Source: Latrodectus hesperus
Taxonomy: Eukaryota > Arthropoda > Arachnida > Araneae > Theridiidae
Length of the DNA: 64,000 nucleotides
NCBI GenBank assembly: GCA_037975125.1
Contig: CM075854.1
Span: 61,353,926-61,417,925 of the forward strand
Reading direction: 5' to 3'
Numbering within the stretch: position 1 is the stretch's first letter; each line of letters opens with the position of its first letter. Below, in pieces: positions 39,721 through 55,370 of the stretch. The notes under the pieces were generated by a model that was not told where the DNA came from, did not search any database, and worked only from the letters and a program-made list of their open reading frames with translations. The position numbers and the translations under genes are program-made.

Positions 39721-41618
39721 AATTTATCGATGAATTTTGATTGTACTAAAAATTCACATTTGGGCATTAAAATTCATTAAAAATTCCTAAAAATTTCTGA
39801 TATTGAATAAAAGTATTCAACAACAAATGAAATCTTTAACAAGTAATTCACTTGTAACATTTATGCAATCAAAAAAAATTTTGATGAACTTTTCTTATAA
39901 TATATACGCAAACAAATATACTTGAATTAAAATAATTAATAGCTAATAACTTATACTTAATTATATAACCTTTATTTTTATATAGTTAAAGATAATAAAG
40001 TTAACGCAGATTCCTTATCACTTAACTATACCCTTCAGCATTTATAATATTATAACAAATAAATAATAATATAAATTACAATGTTTATTAAAATAATTAA
40101 AAAACTTTTAATTTAATACTATGAGTTTTTGTCAAGTGAATAATCTCAATTTAATGAGAAAATAACGGTAGCTAATGCCTTGTAAACACATGCATCTGTG
40201 TTGCTCCAATTTAATGAAATGAAATGTCAATCATCAAATAAAAGCCATTTCAGTATTTCGAATACATTATTAGTTATTTACTGAATTTATACTTACTATT
40301 GAAATACTAATTTGGGAAGTTATCAAAATATATATGTTTACTGATAGCAAAATAAGTTTCCAAAGCCTTATATATACTTAAAAAACAAATCATTTTCATT
40401 CTGTATAAAAATAAAGGTAAACTTGAAAAAGTATTAATATAATTTTAATGTTTCTGTAGAATGTATTAAAAATGTTATGTGTGTGTCAAAACAAGGTAGA
40501 AACAAATTTTGATATTGTGGTAATAAGATGTTTCATACTGTGTTTATTTATTGTTTCTATCATGTCAGAAAACGTTCTTTAAATTGCTTGTGTCTAATTT
40601 AAATTAAAAAGTTAATTGCATTTTTAATGAAATGAAAATTGCTACAAATAAAACGTCTTTTTTCATCCTCCAACTTATTGAAGAATTTCTTATCATAAAA
40701 TAAATATATTTACTGAGAAGTTTTATTTCGATAGAAACACTTGATCGAAAAATTGAAAATAATATATGCTGTGTGGCAAAAGAAATTTATTTATTCTCTA
40801 GACACCCAATTATAGTTACGAGAACTCTCTCATAAAATCCCACCGTTATCGATACTGCCTTTATATTACTAATAATGCTGTGTGGATAAATTCTTATTAC
40901 GTGTAGTTTATCAAAACTTTTACATATTGATCTTTACCAAATATTGAAAATTCAAATTGATTTTGAGTTCAGTAAAAGCTTTACAATTCTTATGGTCTGA
41001 TTTCTATTATAAAGTATTCTATTTGATCTGAATCTGTGAAATATATTTCTGCTATATTTGTAATTATTTTGTTGGTTTGAACATGTTAAATTTTGTCTAT
41101 ATATTAAATATTTTGTGATGTATAAAAACATGTGTTTTAAAAAATGCGTAATTTATTCATTTGCTTTTATTTTAAAATATGAACGGTATATCAAATCAAA
41201 GTTACTTTTAAAATTAATATTAAAAAATTTTACGCATTTTTTCATGCTTCTAGCTGTTGATCTCTCATTTAAATATTTCCTTTAATATGTTGCCAAAAAG
41301 GTTCGGGTACATTACATTTTTGTCTGATAAAAAAATGCTGTTCGAAAAGTATCACAATGCTCAGTGTTAAAGAATAAAGTTATTTTGAAAAGAAATGAAC
41401 ATTTAAGAAAGAAAATTTAACACATGCCTTTTTAATAAATAAAATTACAGAAAATTTTGAATGGATGTTAGCAATTTGTATAAAAATATAGCTAGGATTA
41501 TTCAAATATTTCATAAAATAATCCCCATTTTCATAATTTTAAGACTAATTTTTATCTAAATAATTTAGCGGAATATTAGAAATGTTAATTTTCAATCTAT
41601 TCTGTGGTTTTTGTAATG

Positions 41619-41621
<3 letters not shown>
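39721..41621. other. AT-rich non-coding stretch
   Basis: No supportable feature. Confidence 0.6.

Positions 41622-41701
<80 letters not shown>
41622..41701. repeat. (TA)n microsatellite
   Basis: Pure TA run of about 80 bp. Confidence 0.95.
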
Positions 41702-41705
<4 letters not shown>

Positions 41706-43645
41706 TATGTAATAGTAAAATTGATTGACCGTGTACGCATGCATGAAATGTATACTAATAAAGATCATCACATAAAAAAATAGATGAATAAACTTATCAG
41801 AGAATAAAAACGAAAAAGAAAACACTTTCAGCATTCACTGTAAAATGTTTCATGAAAAAAATCATCAATCCGTGTGAATGTTATTTAGAGTAACTTACAT
41901 TTAAAAAATTAAATTTCTTAAGCGTTATAAGTCACATTTGAATGTACGAAAAAAATTCTAGACAAAACTTCAAGTTTTCTTTTGTTCTTACGTATTGATA
42001 TAGTAAAGGATGAAGTGAAAACATGTTAAAGAAAAAAAGAATTAAAATTATGAGGCCGTTCCAGAAGCGACATAATGTAATTTATTCTGCAGACAAAGTA
42101 GTTATAATTTGACAAGTTAAAGCTTGTGCAGAAGAAAAATAGACAAATATCTAGGAGTCATAAATAAAGTGATATCCTGAAATTGAGGCACGTCCACTCA
42201 AATATTGAAGCGACTTTCTTACTATAAAACTTTATATAAAATTTTATGATTTGATAGTAAGCGGCGAGGGAAGAATTTTAACTTTTAGAAAGTATGTGGG
42301 TTCTTATCATCATGTTTCATGTTATTTCACCATAGAAAGAAGCAATTTTGGCGTATATGGATATAAGAATGTTTAAAAAAACCTCTAAGAAAGTGTATAA
42401 ATTTAATAGTTACAAATAAATATATTGTGAACTCAAAGTTGTAAAAAAATTTGCAATGAGTAATTTTATTCTAAAAATACTCGTTTACAAAATAAATCTT
42501 AATTTTTGTTACAATATACACTTGTTAAAATTGTAAGATTTGCAAAAATGCTTCGGATAAATCTATTATCTGCTTATATGAAGACTATGCTTTCACTTTT
42601 GCATTACTGTTCCTCACAATATTACATAATTAGAACATTGATTATTTCAAAATATTTCGAATATAAGAATAAACATTTAGTTCACTATTTAAAAGTATCC
42701 AGACAAGCAATAAATAACAACAATGAAGAGTTATAATAATTAAATATGTTTACAATAATTTATGAGAACTATTTTATATATACTGCCTGCATATTACAAA
42801 TAACAAATATATGTGTATATTATTCTTTCTTAACAGTCTAATACACATATAATAAATTACTGAATATATATAAATTTTTTAATTAGGAAAATCTAAGTTG
42901 GTGTAATTAAATATTAAATGAACCAAACACACATATGAAAAGTAAAAGTATATGCAATTAATATTTGCTGCATTTAAAACAGAAAATCTCTAAACGCATT
43001 CAATATAGTTAAATTATATATTTTCTCCCAACTGAAAGTGTAAATCCATAAAATTCTTCATTACATATAAATAATATAATGAAAAATAAGATTGCGTAGA
43101 TTGAATTAAGCTATATGAATAACTTTTCTTATCTATAGAGCTTTCACAAAATTATAGCTTAAAATTAAGTACTGTGTATGTTAATATAGTATGTTAGTGT
43201 TATTTAGTGATATTGTAAATAAAAAGGAATTATGATTATAAAATTCGGTAAACTTAAATTAGTGAATATTGCTATTATATTATTGCAAAGAAAAACTTCG
43301 CGTGTAGCAGAGAGTCATTATTTATCTATCTATATATGAATGTCTGTTGAAATAGAGAGAATTACTACAAATATTCATTAACGTTCTAATTAATTATTTA
43401 CCTATAATTATTTTGAATATTAGATGTTTGAATAATTTGAAGTGCAATGTGTTTCATTGATTTTTCACTTAAGTTCAACTATTTTATTTTACAGTTGTTA
43501 AACTGGATAAATTTTTAGAAAAATAACCAGACTTTGACATTAAACATGAGATTTAGAAAGTGTCTGGACGAGAATATTTACCCTTTTATTTTTATTTAAT
43601 TTTTAAACGAGCATTAAAACTAATGAAAAATATAATTCGCAAAGT
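41702..43645. other. AT-rich non-coding stretch
   Basis: A 76-codon plus frame at 42506-42736 has no motif. No repeats of note. Confidence 0.6.
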
Positions 43646-43699
43646 CAGCAAAGATTGTCCTTGTTTAACTATCCCAGCATGCATCGCTGGTCTTTGCTG
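43646..43699. repeat. Two-part inverted repeat
   Basis: cagcaaaga (43646-43654) pairs with tctttgctg (43691-43699). Inside, ccagc (43674-43678) pairs with gctgg (43686-43690) directly adjacent to the right outer arm. A bulged hairpin of 54 nt results. It lies inside a plus frame (43560-43757) that I do not consider coding. Confidence 0.6.
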
Positions 43700-43757
43700 G
43701 TGTCTAGCTCGAAAAGCCTCGCTCTTACTTGTAAAACAACTAAAAATAATTTCGTAG

Positions 43758-44451
43758 AATGTTTAAAAGAGGAAGAATTTTTTGAACACAGATTATAAAT
43801 TCAACGACTTTACTTTGAAAAACAACTTAAATATTTCTTCACGACTTTTAATATTTTTCAAAAGGGTAATGAAAAAATAAACTTAATATTTCTATATCTT
43901 GTGTGAATTTTCGCTACCGCTTTTTTTTATTACGACAGAGTAAAAACTTTCAAGCACTTTGTTTGAAAATACAAATATATCATTAAATTTACATAAGAAA
44001 GATGTCTAGCTTTCTTTATTTTTTATATATAATATCACATTTTGTGCTGATGTTCTGTGCAAAGTTGTTTTAATACAATATAAGTACTTACATTAATTAA
44101 ATGGTGTTTTTATTTTTATGTCATTTTTAGGAAATGTAGCTTTAATTTTATTGTAATATTCATATTCATGTTAGAGATAGTACAGACGTTTTACTGTATT
44201 TTAAACTGCACTAAGTGTTTCTGAAATTTTTAATGAAAAATTAGCTTTGAGAATTGAAGTGAATTTATGAGCTATTTTATTGGATGGTTAGAATCAATTC
44301 CCTTCTAAAGATAAAACCGGTTAATAGATTACCACTAAAATCACTGCATAGAAACTTAATGAGTTGCACTCAAGACATTTACAAAACCATATTTGTTTAA
44401 AAATATTCATTATTTGCTATTTTTTGTTACTGGCCAAATATAAGAAAGGAA
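43758..44451. other. AT-rich non-coding stretch
   Basis: No supportable feature. Confidence 0.6.
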
Positions 44452-44600
44452 GGATCAGCGTGCTTTATTAGTAAGACCATGCTCCTCTAAGTAGAAGGCC
44501 CATGGTCAATTTATCGGCCCTATTGTGCAACGCAGAATAAATATTGTATTTCTATTTTCTACATGGGCTGGACGACTAATAATTACTCTTCCAGGAAATG
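44452..44600 (+). mobile_element. Possible tRNA-derived SINE (family C), degraded
   Basis: 44452-44520 reads like an eroded tRNA head: a ggatcagcgtg start, a ttattagtaagacc A-box-like stretch, a gtagaaggccc middle, and catggtcaatttatcggccc as a damaged B-box and acceptor side. A less clear body follows to about 44600. Only one copy is visible in the window, so a degenerate tRNA pseudogene is an alternative. No anticodon arm can be trusted. Confidence 0.45.
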
Positions 44601-45002
44601 TTGAATCTAAATTTATTTTATCTCTTGTGAGGAATTAGGAAGCTACAAAATCTGGCATTAAAATTATCCATAAATGCACTCTCTCAACTAACGTCTGCAG
44701 TATGCTATGATATAGACAGATCGTTACATATTTCAGAAGAGCACTTTCAATTATTTCTTCCAAAATGAATCTAGGATAAATGCTCACTTTGAAGAAATTA
44801 AAATACTTTTAGGGCACATAAGCAGATTTTGTTTTGAATCGATGCAACAGTTTCTAAACTCTATTTAGATATAAAAATCAGTGTAGTTTCGTTTATTTCT
44901 CTATGATCTAATTAATTGCGAATGTCATTCTGTAAAAACTGCTTTTTTAGCCAGATATATTTAGACTGAGTTAGTAAATAGAGGTTTCGTAATTGCCTAG
45001 AC
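44601..45002. other. AT-rich non-coding stretch
   Basis: No supportable feature. Confidence 0.6.
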
Positions 45003-45083
45003 ATCCTGTATAATTATTGGAGGGGCGAATTCATTCTCTCTATAGTTTATTCGTATTTCCAATCAAATAATAGTATACAGGAT
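45003..45083. repeat. Inverted repeat with 10-bp perfect ends
   Basis: atcctgtata (45003-45012) is the exact reverse complement of tatacaggat (45074-45083). The pairing continues inward with attatt (45013-45018) against aataat (45066-45071) after a 2-base bulge. The 81-bp unit resembles a very small MITE or solo terminal-inverted-repeat remnant. No TA or longer target duplication was found at its borders. Confidence 0.7.
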
Positions 45084-48000
45084 AACTTTAGCTGGCACAT
45101 TGCTCAATGATAAGATGGCTCAGGGGCAGAAATCCACAAACCAAAGTAGAAACATCGCTCATATGTTAATTAGACAACTTGACTCGTGACAAACATTCGT
45201 CTAACAATATTGTAATCTTGATAGATTGAAATTATGGAATGAAACATAAGAACTGCAATGATTTCAGGCATAGATTTATTTGCATATTGCTTACATTTTT
45301 TTACATCCATCCAATTTCTGTGAATTTTTTTCTGGTATTGATGGACGTCACATTTTCTCAATTTACTAGTTATAGATGTTATTAAAAATAATTCAGATAA
45401 GTTACCTATTTAATGTTGAACATTTACCTTACTACAAAAATTTCATTCAAAATGATATTTAAGATAATTTTAAAATGAATTTGTTTCTTAAATTCCTTGA
45501 CACAGCTTCTCTTATTTTTCCTGTACCATCCTCGATATTTCATAGTAATATTATAATTTATTATTTTCATAAAATTTTACAGAAATATTAAATTTAAATT
45601 AAAAACTGTGATTTTTCCATGAATCTTTGACAAATGCCTAATTAAATCTTTTCACATTCAATAATCGAAACTCTCTGTTCTTTTGCTATACACGTTGTTA
45701 ATGGTTAGCATATTTTTGATAAAATGTACTTTGCTTTTTCTGTTTTTAAAATGCTCTATTACTCTAAAAATAAAGGATATAATATGTAAGCTACTTTTAC
45801 ATAAAATAATTGACCATTTTAAATAAAAAGAGTAAAACTGATGTGGTTGAATCACAATCCGATTTATTTCTTTTATCGGTTATACCGAATGAGAAAAAAA
45901 TTAATGCTTTTAAACTTTTTTGTAATACATTTTCTAGGAAAACGTCATTCAATCATTTAGGTGTGGTACTAATGCTAAAATTCTCTTAAATATTATTCTT
46001 ACAGTATAAATTTAATATATTGGTGTTGATAATTTTTTTAGTTTTAATTTCGTACTAAAACAAGAAAATAAATTATATACTAAACAAGAATATTAGAGGC
46101 ACTAAGATGTATTTTCTTATTTTTCATAACAATAGTCATTAACTCTAATGTGGTATAATTTAGAAATGTATTATATGTTTAGAATACTTTTGGAAATATG
46201 TTAAAGAATTATTGCATAATTAGTTAATTATAGTTGAATAATAAAAAAAGTCTTTTTTATCTTACTAAAGTTTTAAAAGATGATGAAAACTTTGAAAGAT
46301 AAATGCAATAGATTTTATTATTTTCTTTTTAAAATATTTCATTATAGACTACAAACATCCCTGGAAAAAAACTTATTTATTTGTATTTTCTTCTTTTCGG
46401 TTTGTAAATTAATAAACATTCCAATGAGTTTTCAAAAATGCTACTTTTCCCTTATGCAAATGAAAAGAATACTCATGAGAAAAACACGTGCAGCAGTGAT
46501 GAAAAACTAATATAATATTTTGAATAATTTCAATTTAAAGAAAAAGGAAGAATACCGTAAAATTGCTGACAATATTATGGTGGCTATTGTTTTCCTCTAT
46601 TTATTTTCTAAATTGTTTCCCTTATCACTAAGTTATTGAAAAAATACATTCATTTCATTGATTTATATAATTGGCTTGTCAAAAAACATAATGAAAAAAG
46701 ACCTAATGGAATGTTTTTCACTTCCTAGCTTGATTAAGATAATTACACTATAATTAAAAGCACGTGTTAAGATAAAAATGCAAACATAGAAAACAAATTT
46801 ATTAGCTTTAATTAACTTCTGAACTTAGGGAGAAAATTAATTCAATTGGATCAACCAGTTAGTAAGAATGTTAATTAAAGCATTGCACTGTCAATAATTT
46901 GCTTGATTAAAATATTCTTCTAGCAAATACATTTAATTTTGTAATAAAAATAAATATACTTGCAGTTTAATTGCTAAAAATGAAATTGCATAAAAGTATC
47001 TACTGTTTTTAACTATTAAAATGCTGGGAAAAATTTCTATTCAGAAAGTTCAAATTGTCTGATTCATTGGAATAATTTTAAATGTAATACATTTTTATTT
47101 TGGGAACAATTTGAGATACGTTTTAAATTTGCAAAGTATAATATCCAAGTATGTGCAAAGTAATAAAATCTAAACTTGTTTATATTATTTTGCAATATTT
47201 ATTGTTTTATTTTACTTATAAGAAACTAGATAAAAACTATTTTCGTTCTAAAAATGAAAAATAATACCTTAAATCGTAGTCGCATCTACTTTATTTCTTA
47301 TAGGAAGATAAGAAAAGTATTTTAAGAAATTTTACCGCTTGAGGTGCCTCGGGAACTTGATCATTTTGACATCTAGCTTGAAAAAAAATTCGATTTTTTC
47401 ATTTTATATATATTTTTCTGTACATTTTCCTAAACATACTTTGTTCCTTTTTCGATATTATTCTAATCCTCCCTGATTTTAAATTGTTTAACTTTATTCA
47501 TTAAATGTATATGTGAATAAAATTAATGATAATGTGAATTATTGCATCCATGGTTGACGTTTTCTGTCACAATGTGTTAAGAGAAACTATTTTACTGATA
47601 TTTAGTAAATTCTTTTTATTCAACTTTTCCTTACTATCATTTAAATAAATAATATCAAGTATTTTTCTTTTAATTAGAGTAGTCTTGAATTAAATTATCT
47701 TTACTTGCTTAAAGATATTGATTTTTAAAGCAAGATTTATAAGCATATACATAGGTTCTTAAAAAGTCATGAACTTCAATTGGAAATTCTGGAAATTGAT
47801 AGCATTGCTCAATTTATTTTCACTTCAAAACATAAAATACACATATACATGACTTTTGATAAAAAGAAAGCTTATGCTTTGAACAAAACATTTTCAGTAT
47901 CAAAACCCTGGTCTGATTATTATTGTATTACATATTCATTTTCAATAGTTACTTTTTATAACAATGCTAATACCCAATTTATTGTATAATTATTTCTTGA

Positions 48001-49873
48001 TTATGCTTTACAAAGAGGGTTTCAATATGGGAAAATATATTATTCATAGATTTTCCAGTTCATTGTTCATTAAATTAATTTTTATCTGAATATTTTAATG
48101 CAATATAGGATCCATAAAGACAAATTTAAATTACATCAAAAATCTAAATTTGATGAAAACGAGAGTCATGCAATCTTCAGATAAAATATACTGACTAAAG
48201 TTGGCAAACATTGCTTCAAATGTAACTATAAGTATTTAAGTCAATTAAATTCTTAATAAATAAAATGCATTTAATTAAACTAAAAAAAATAAAAACTGCT
48301 ACAACCGAAGCCATAAGAAATTTAAAGATGTTAACAGACTGAAAATTTTAATTTACTCCAGCGAAATTTGTCCTATTTAAAATAATAAGAGTCAAAATTT
48401 CACGATCAAAACTGATATCATGCACATACAGAATTAGTTTAGTTTTTTTTCTTCTTGTTTGTAACATGATTATGAATATATTTTCTAATAATAAACTTCC
48501 TTATTTTTCTTTTTCCTTCATTTGAAACAGCTTTGAGATTATAACTCAGCAAATGCAATTTCATTTATTTAAAATACCTCTACATTTTTTCACTTATGAA
48601 ATAGTTTTAAATGAAATGAAGCAATGTTTCAAATATATTTTAATAGTTTTCCTTTAAATATATTTTAATATATATTTGTTATTTTCCACTTGCAAATAAA
48701 TTTAAGTTAACAAAATTGGGAAGAACTTTTGTTTTCATATTTTATGTTATAATTAAAAGTACATTGAGATTTATAAAAAATGTTCTCATAAATTGCGTTT
48801 ACAGAAAAAGTTTTAAAATGGAATAACCTCAAAATAAAAATCCAATTGTTTTCAATTTGAAAATTTTTAAGAAATACTGTAATATATTAAAATTGTTTTC
48901 GGATATTTATTTATTTTTTAATTCATGATAATCATGAAATTAAGACATTGGTTACCACAATTTCTTAATCTTTACTTTTAGATAGAAATATTACGTGAAA
49001 GTAACAATTCAAATTGGGTAAATATTCTTGTGCAGCTAATTTCTATAGGCGATTACAGATTTTTTAATTTTAAGATAATAGATTTTAATAATTTATGCCA
49101 TTAAGTTCTCTAAATTGAAGTTTAATAAAAATATTTTTACATGAATATTTATAATATTAAAAGTCTTATTAAATTGAAAGGGTAAATAATTTGACTCAAG
49201 ATTAATAATATATTTGAGACTACGGTAAAACAATTTCATAAGACTAAACATTTTTATTTGTATTCATATTTTAAATTTTACATTTCTTATACCAAAGCTA
49301 CAGGTGTCATGAATTAAGTTATTCAATAGCAAAGATAAGATAAAAAACAAGATGAATTATTCAGTCTGGAATCTAAAATGTTTTTGACATTTTAAATAAT
49401 TGATTATATATTAAATTATAGCTGTTTATTATTAATTTTATTAAATAATATATACTTTATTTAATAATTTACGAGTGTTCTATTTTTCTGTTTGGTTATA
49501 TTACTCATAATTTATAAATACTTATTTAATTTATGTTTATATATTTTCTAGTGTGAAAATTTAATTAAAATTAATCTTAAAAATTGTGATAATTGCATTC
49601 ATTTTACGAAGATGAAATGCGAATTTATGGAAATGAAGAATGTATAAGTATTAATAATGATATGTATGCTGATGTAATGAATATCACATAATGAATTATG
49701 ACTATTATTTGGGTAACACAGCCAAACTGATAGGAAAAATATGAATATCTTATAATAAATTTTGAATAGTAATATAAATAATGTAGCATAATAAAGTTAA
49801 GTTAGTCTAGGTAATTTAAATAAATAATAGCTACTTCAGTTACTTGAGGTGAAAAAATTAATTTTTCCAATAT
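45084..49873. other. AT-rich non-coding stretch
   Basis: About 4.8 kb without a recognisable gene or repeat. Frames of 60-76 codons (45170-45361, 45658-45855, 46280-46510, 47780-47989) are motif-free and follow AT-rich codon composition. Confidence 0.6.
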
Positions 49874-49891
49874 ATAAGGGATATCCCTTAT
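49874..49891. repeat. 18-bp perfect palindrome
   Basis: ataagggatatcccttat is its own reverse complement, centred on GATATC. It stands out because of the G and C triplets in otherwise A/T sequence. It could be a dimeric protein-binding site or chance. Confidence 0.9.
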
Positions 49892-51872
<1,981 letters not shown>

Positions 51873-51874
<2 letters not shown>

Positions 51875-52310
51875 ATGTATGCATGTTTGTATACATAGCC
51901 ACCTATACTTGTACATATGTACCATTTTAATCGTATTTATTTGGTCGGCATTTATATTAATAAATTAACTATTCGTGTAAGGAATTATTTAAGAAATGCA
52001 GAGGCACTGCGAGCTAATGATGTTACTCTGACTTCCCCACCACAAAGAAACAAGAACTCTATATTTCACGCTTCTCTTTATCTTGGCATTTCGTTGACTA
52101 TTATTTCCGCTCCACTAATTTCGGGGAAGCACATACCATCAGTACTTAGTGGAATGTTCTCCTCCCATTCACGAACATTTTCTTTATTATCCCCCCCTGA
52201 AGCGGGTGTGCCAAGAATTATCAAATCTCGCCACCTCTTTTATTTGACATATTTATGCTCGAGCATTCGCATTTATCTCATTTTAATGCTGTTCGGTCAT
52301 TTGTGATTTA
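51873..52310. other. Composition island with a 129-codon plus frame
   Basis: Balanced composition follows directly after the microsatellite. The plus frame 51917-52306 is one of the longest outside TA arrays, but it has no domain, no signal peptide and no clear splice borders. A run of seven C residues near 52192 and several near-palindromic words (ctcgagcat) are present. It is most likely a conserved non-coding element or an old repeat. Confidence 0.3.
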
Positions 52311-53625
52311 TACAAAAGTTGGCATCAAAAAAGCAAATTCAATGAAGAACAGAAAATTTAATGTCTCAACATTTACCTCAAATTAATGATATAGGCTTTG
52401 CTTAATTTATAAGCAATTTGATTAATGGGAAATTTGAGTACACTCTACTTTTCTTGCACTTTCTTGGAAACTTATGATTTAGGAAGAGGTTTTTTTTACA
52501 ACGCTTTTGCAGCACTGTTGTAAATTTTGTAGTTCACTTTAAATCCACAAATTTGTTGCTAAATTTGTTAAAATATAATGCAAGCATTATTCTTAATGTA
52601 TATCAACACCACATAGGTACTTTTATTGATGATTTTTATTTCCGTTTCTGATTAATAATGCACCAACATTCATTACTGAAGTATCTGTAAATGCTTTTTG
52701 CTCATTTACACTAGAATGTTATTTTATATCACCTTAACAAAAAATGACGTAACTGTCATCCCTAGCTTAATCACAACTAATAATGTGAATCGTTATTTTA
52801 ACATTTTATACAAAACATCCTAATTTATTTAGAAATGAAAATATAATGACCAAATTTATAATTAGATAAATGCCTCCTACTAATGGCTATAGTACAATAA
52901 GTAAATCACGAATGATAACAGGTATTGCATTCCTCACAATTATGTGATTTTGGCTTGTTGATAGAATTTAATCAGTTGTTATTAGTAAAATGCAGCAAAT
53001 CACCCCAGTTTCCATCGTCATATAACAGTGGATTTCTCGTTATAAACATTTTGCAATTCAAATTTCAAATATTCCTAGCTAATTTTATTGTTATGTTAAC
53101 CAATTTTTTTCATTTTTAATGTATATCTACACCACAAAGAACTGGTTACGACTATTAAAAAAATTTTTGCTTTAATTTAAGAAATTAAATTTCTTAATTT
53201 TTATAAAACTCTCCTTTATTTTTATCATTTGAGGCTGCTCTTGAAAGAAAGTCTATTAACTTACAGGAGTAAATTTACGTCTACAATCAACATTTAAGAA
53301 AATACGAGAAACTTTGCACATTATCAACTAAAGTAGTTCGATAAATTCGTTTAGTATTTTAAAGTAAATATTCTGTTTTTGCTATATATGCATTGTTTAA
53401 TCAGTAAGCAACATGCTTTATAAAAATGAAAACATTAATTATAGCTTCTTAACTTCAAATTTCCAGAGTTATCACCTTATGAAAATTTTCTCTTTTCAAA
53501 TTTTAGTGCTTTATATTAAACTTTTCATATAACAGTACTTTTTATTATTTCAGTAAATTTGGGCACCCAAAATAATATAAAGATTATAAACTCATTTCAC
53601 AATATTCAAGAAAATGTGTTATAAT
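52311..53625. other. AT-rich non-coding stretch
   Basis: No supportable feature. The 64-codon plus frame at 52925-53119 is motif-free. Confidence 0.6.
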
Positions 53626-53710
53626 ACAAATATTTGAAAAATTTTACTTTCTTGATTAAGCATGCGCAGTAATACTTAATCAAGAAAGCATTAATTTAAA
53701 AAATATTTGT
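53626..53710. repeat. 85-nt imperfect palindrome with a 14-bp perfect inner stem
   Basis: ctttcttgattaag (53647-53660) pairs perfectly with cttaatcaagaaag (53675-53688) around a 14-base loop catgcgcagtaata. Outer arms acaaatattt (53626-53635) and aaatatttgt (53701-53710) also pair perfectly, with partly paired sequence between. The size and shape suit a tiny MITE remnant or a precursor-miRNA-like hairpin. There is no evidence of transcription from sequence alone. Confidence 0.85.
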
Positions 53711-55076
53711 GTAACAATTATTTGTTGCTCATGACTTAATTAGAGGATGTAAAGAAAGAATGTAACTTAAATAATTTTTGTTTCTTTTTAATGATTTATA
53801 AGTATATGAGAAAAATCATTGTGTAATAAGGAAAGCATTTTAAATGACTGAAAATGTAGAATCATTTTCTTCATTTTGGTATGATTGCGATTGAATATAC
53901 CTCATTTAAGGACTTGTTTCCTAAACAATATTAACATGTAAAAGCTATTTTATTACGGGTATTATTTCTTTGTAATTAATATAGAAATCTATAATAGCTT
54001 TTACGCCCATTTGCAGAAGCATGAGGAGAAAATTTGATAGAGCCTTTGAAATTTTGCATTAAATAGCTTTAACTGCTCGAAAGAAACCACGAACAGTTAT
54101 TTAATTTTAGAGCAACATCTGTTTAATACAAATTAAATGTAGTTAGTTTAAAAAATTTCATTAAAATTTTAATCACCGTGATTTTAAAAATGCGCATTTC
54201 ATACGCCCTAAATATAGTCTTTCATTAAATATTCTTTCTCTTGATTTAAAATGAAACAAAGTCTGTTATACTGCGATTACTTTTCTGATGTATGTATATA
54301 TGCATATGTTTCTCAATTAAGATTATTTGAGAATATTTTAAGCAAATATAAAAACAATTTTCGCTTTAACTGCAAGCCACTTAATGGGAATTTTGTTAAA
54401 AATAATACATTATTATTCTAAGCTATATATTTGATTATCTATGGAATATAAAAATTACAAATTATGGTAAATAGCTGAGAGAGAAAGCAGATAATGCTAG
54501 AAATAGATTAAATTATTTGTTAATTTTAATTTATGGACCGTTGGAAAAATTTTAAGCGTGAAACAAAAATGTAATTTTCCTTTCAATTATGTTACTGATG
54601 CCAAAATTCAAATAAATTCGAATCGTAAAACATGAATGGTGAAGAAAATGTGTTTTATAGATTTTTCTACTCATGAATTTTAGAAAATGAAACTTTTTAA
54701 AATTACATTAATGTATTTGTGGATAGAAAATTGAATCATCTTTGTAAAATAAGACCTGAAAACATGTTAATGTGATTCTTTCTGAATAAATCTTATTCAA
54801 TATTTGCAGGGAACTTTTTGCGTGAATCCTTCAAAAGCGTTTGGAATTCTATAATTAAATATGCAGTTTTTACAAACTAGATAACAGAAATAACTACTAA
54901 GTTATTTCTTAAGAATGGATTAGTATTTATACGTTCTAATTTTATACATATGTTAAATACTCCAATATTTGAAAATTTAAATTATTTTTACACTCATTGA
55001 ATAAAAATACTTTTAATAAGATTTTGATTTATAAAGTGAAAACAATAATTTACAACTTTCATTTTTATTCTTTAAA
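53711..55076. other. AT-rich non-coding stretch
   Basis: No supportable feature. Confidence 0.6.
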
Positions 55077-55289
<213 letters not shown>

Positions 55290-55370
55290 TTTTTATATGC
55301 ATAAATTATAAATTATAATAATATGACTACTACATATATTTAAACTTATCTTTAGAGCTTTTCATGTTTC

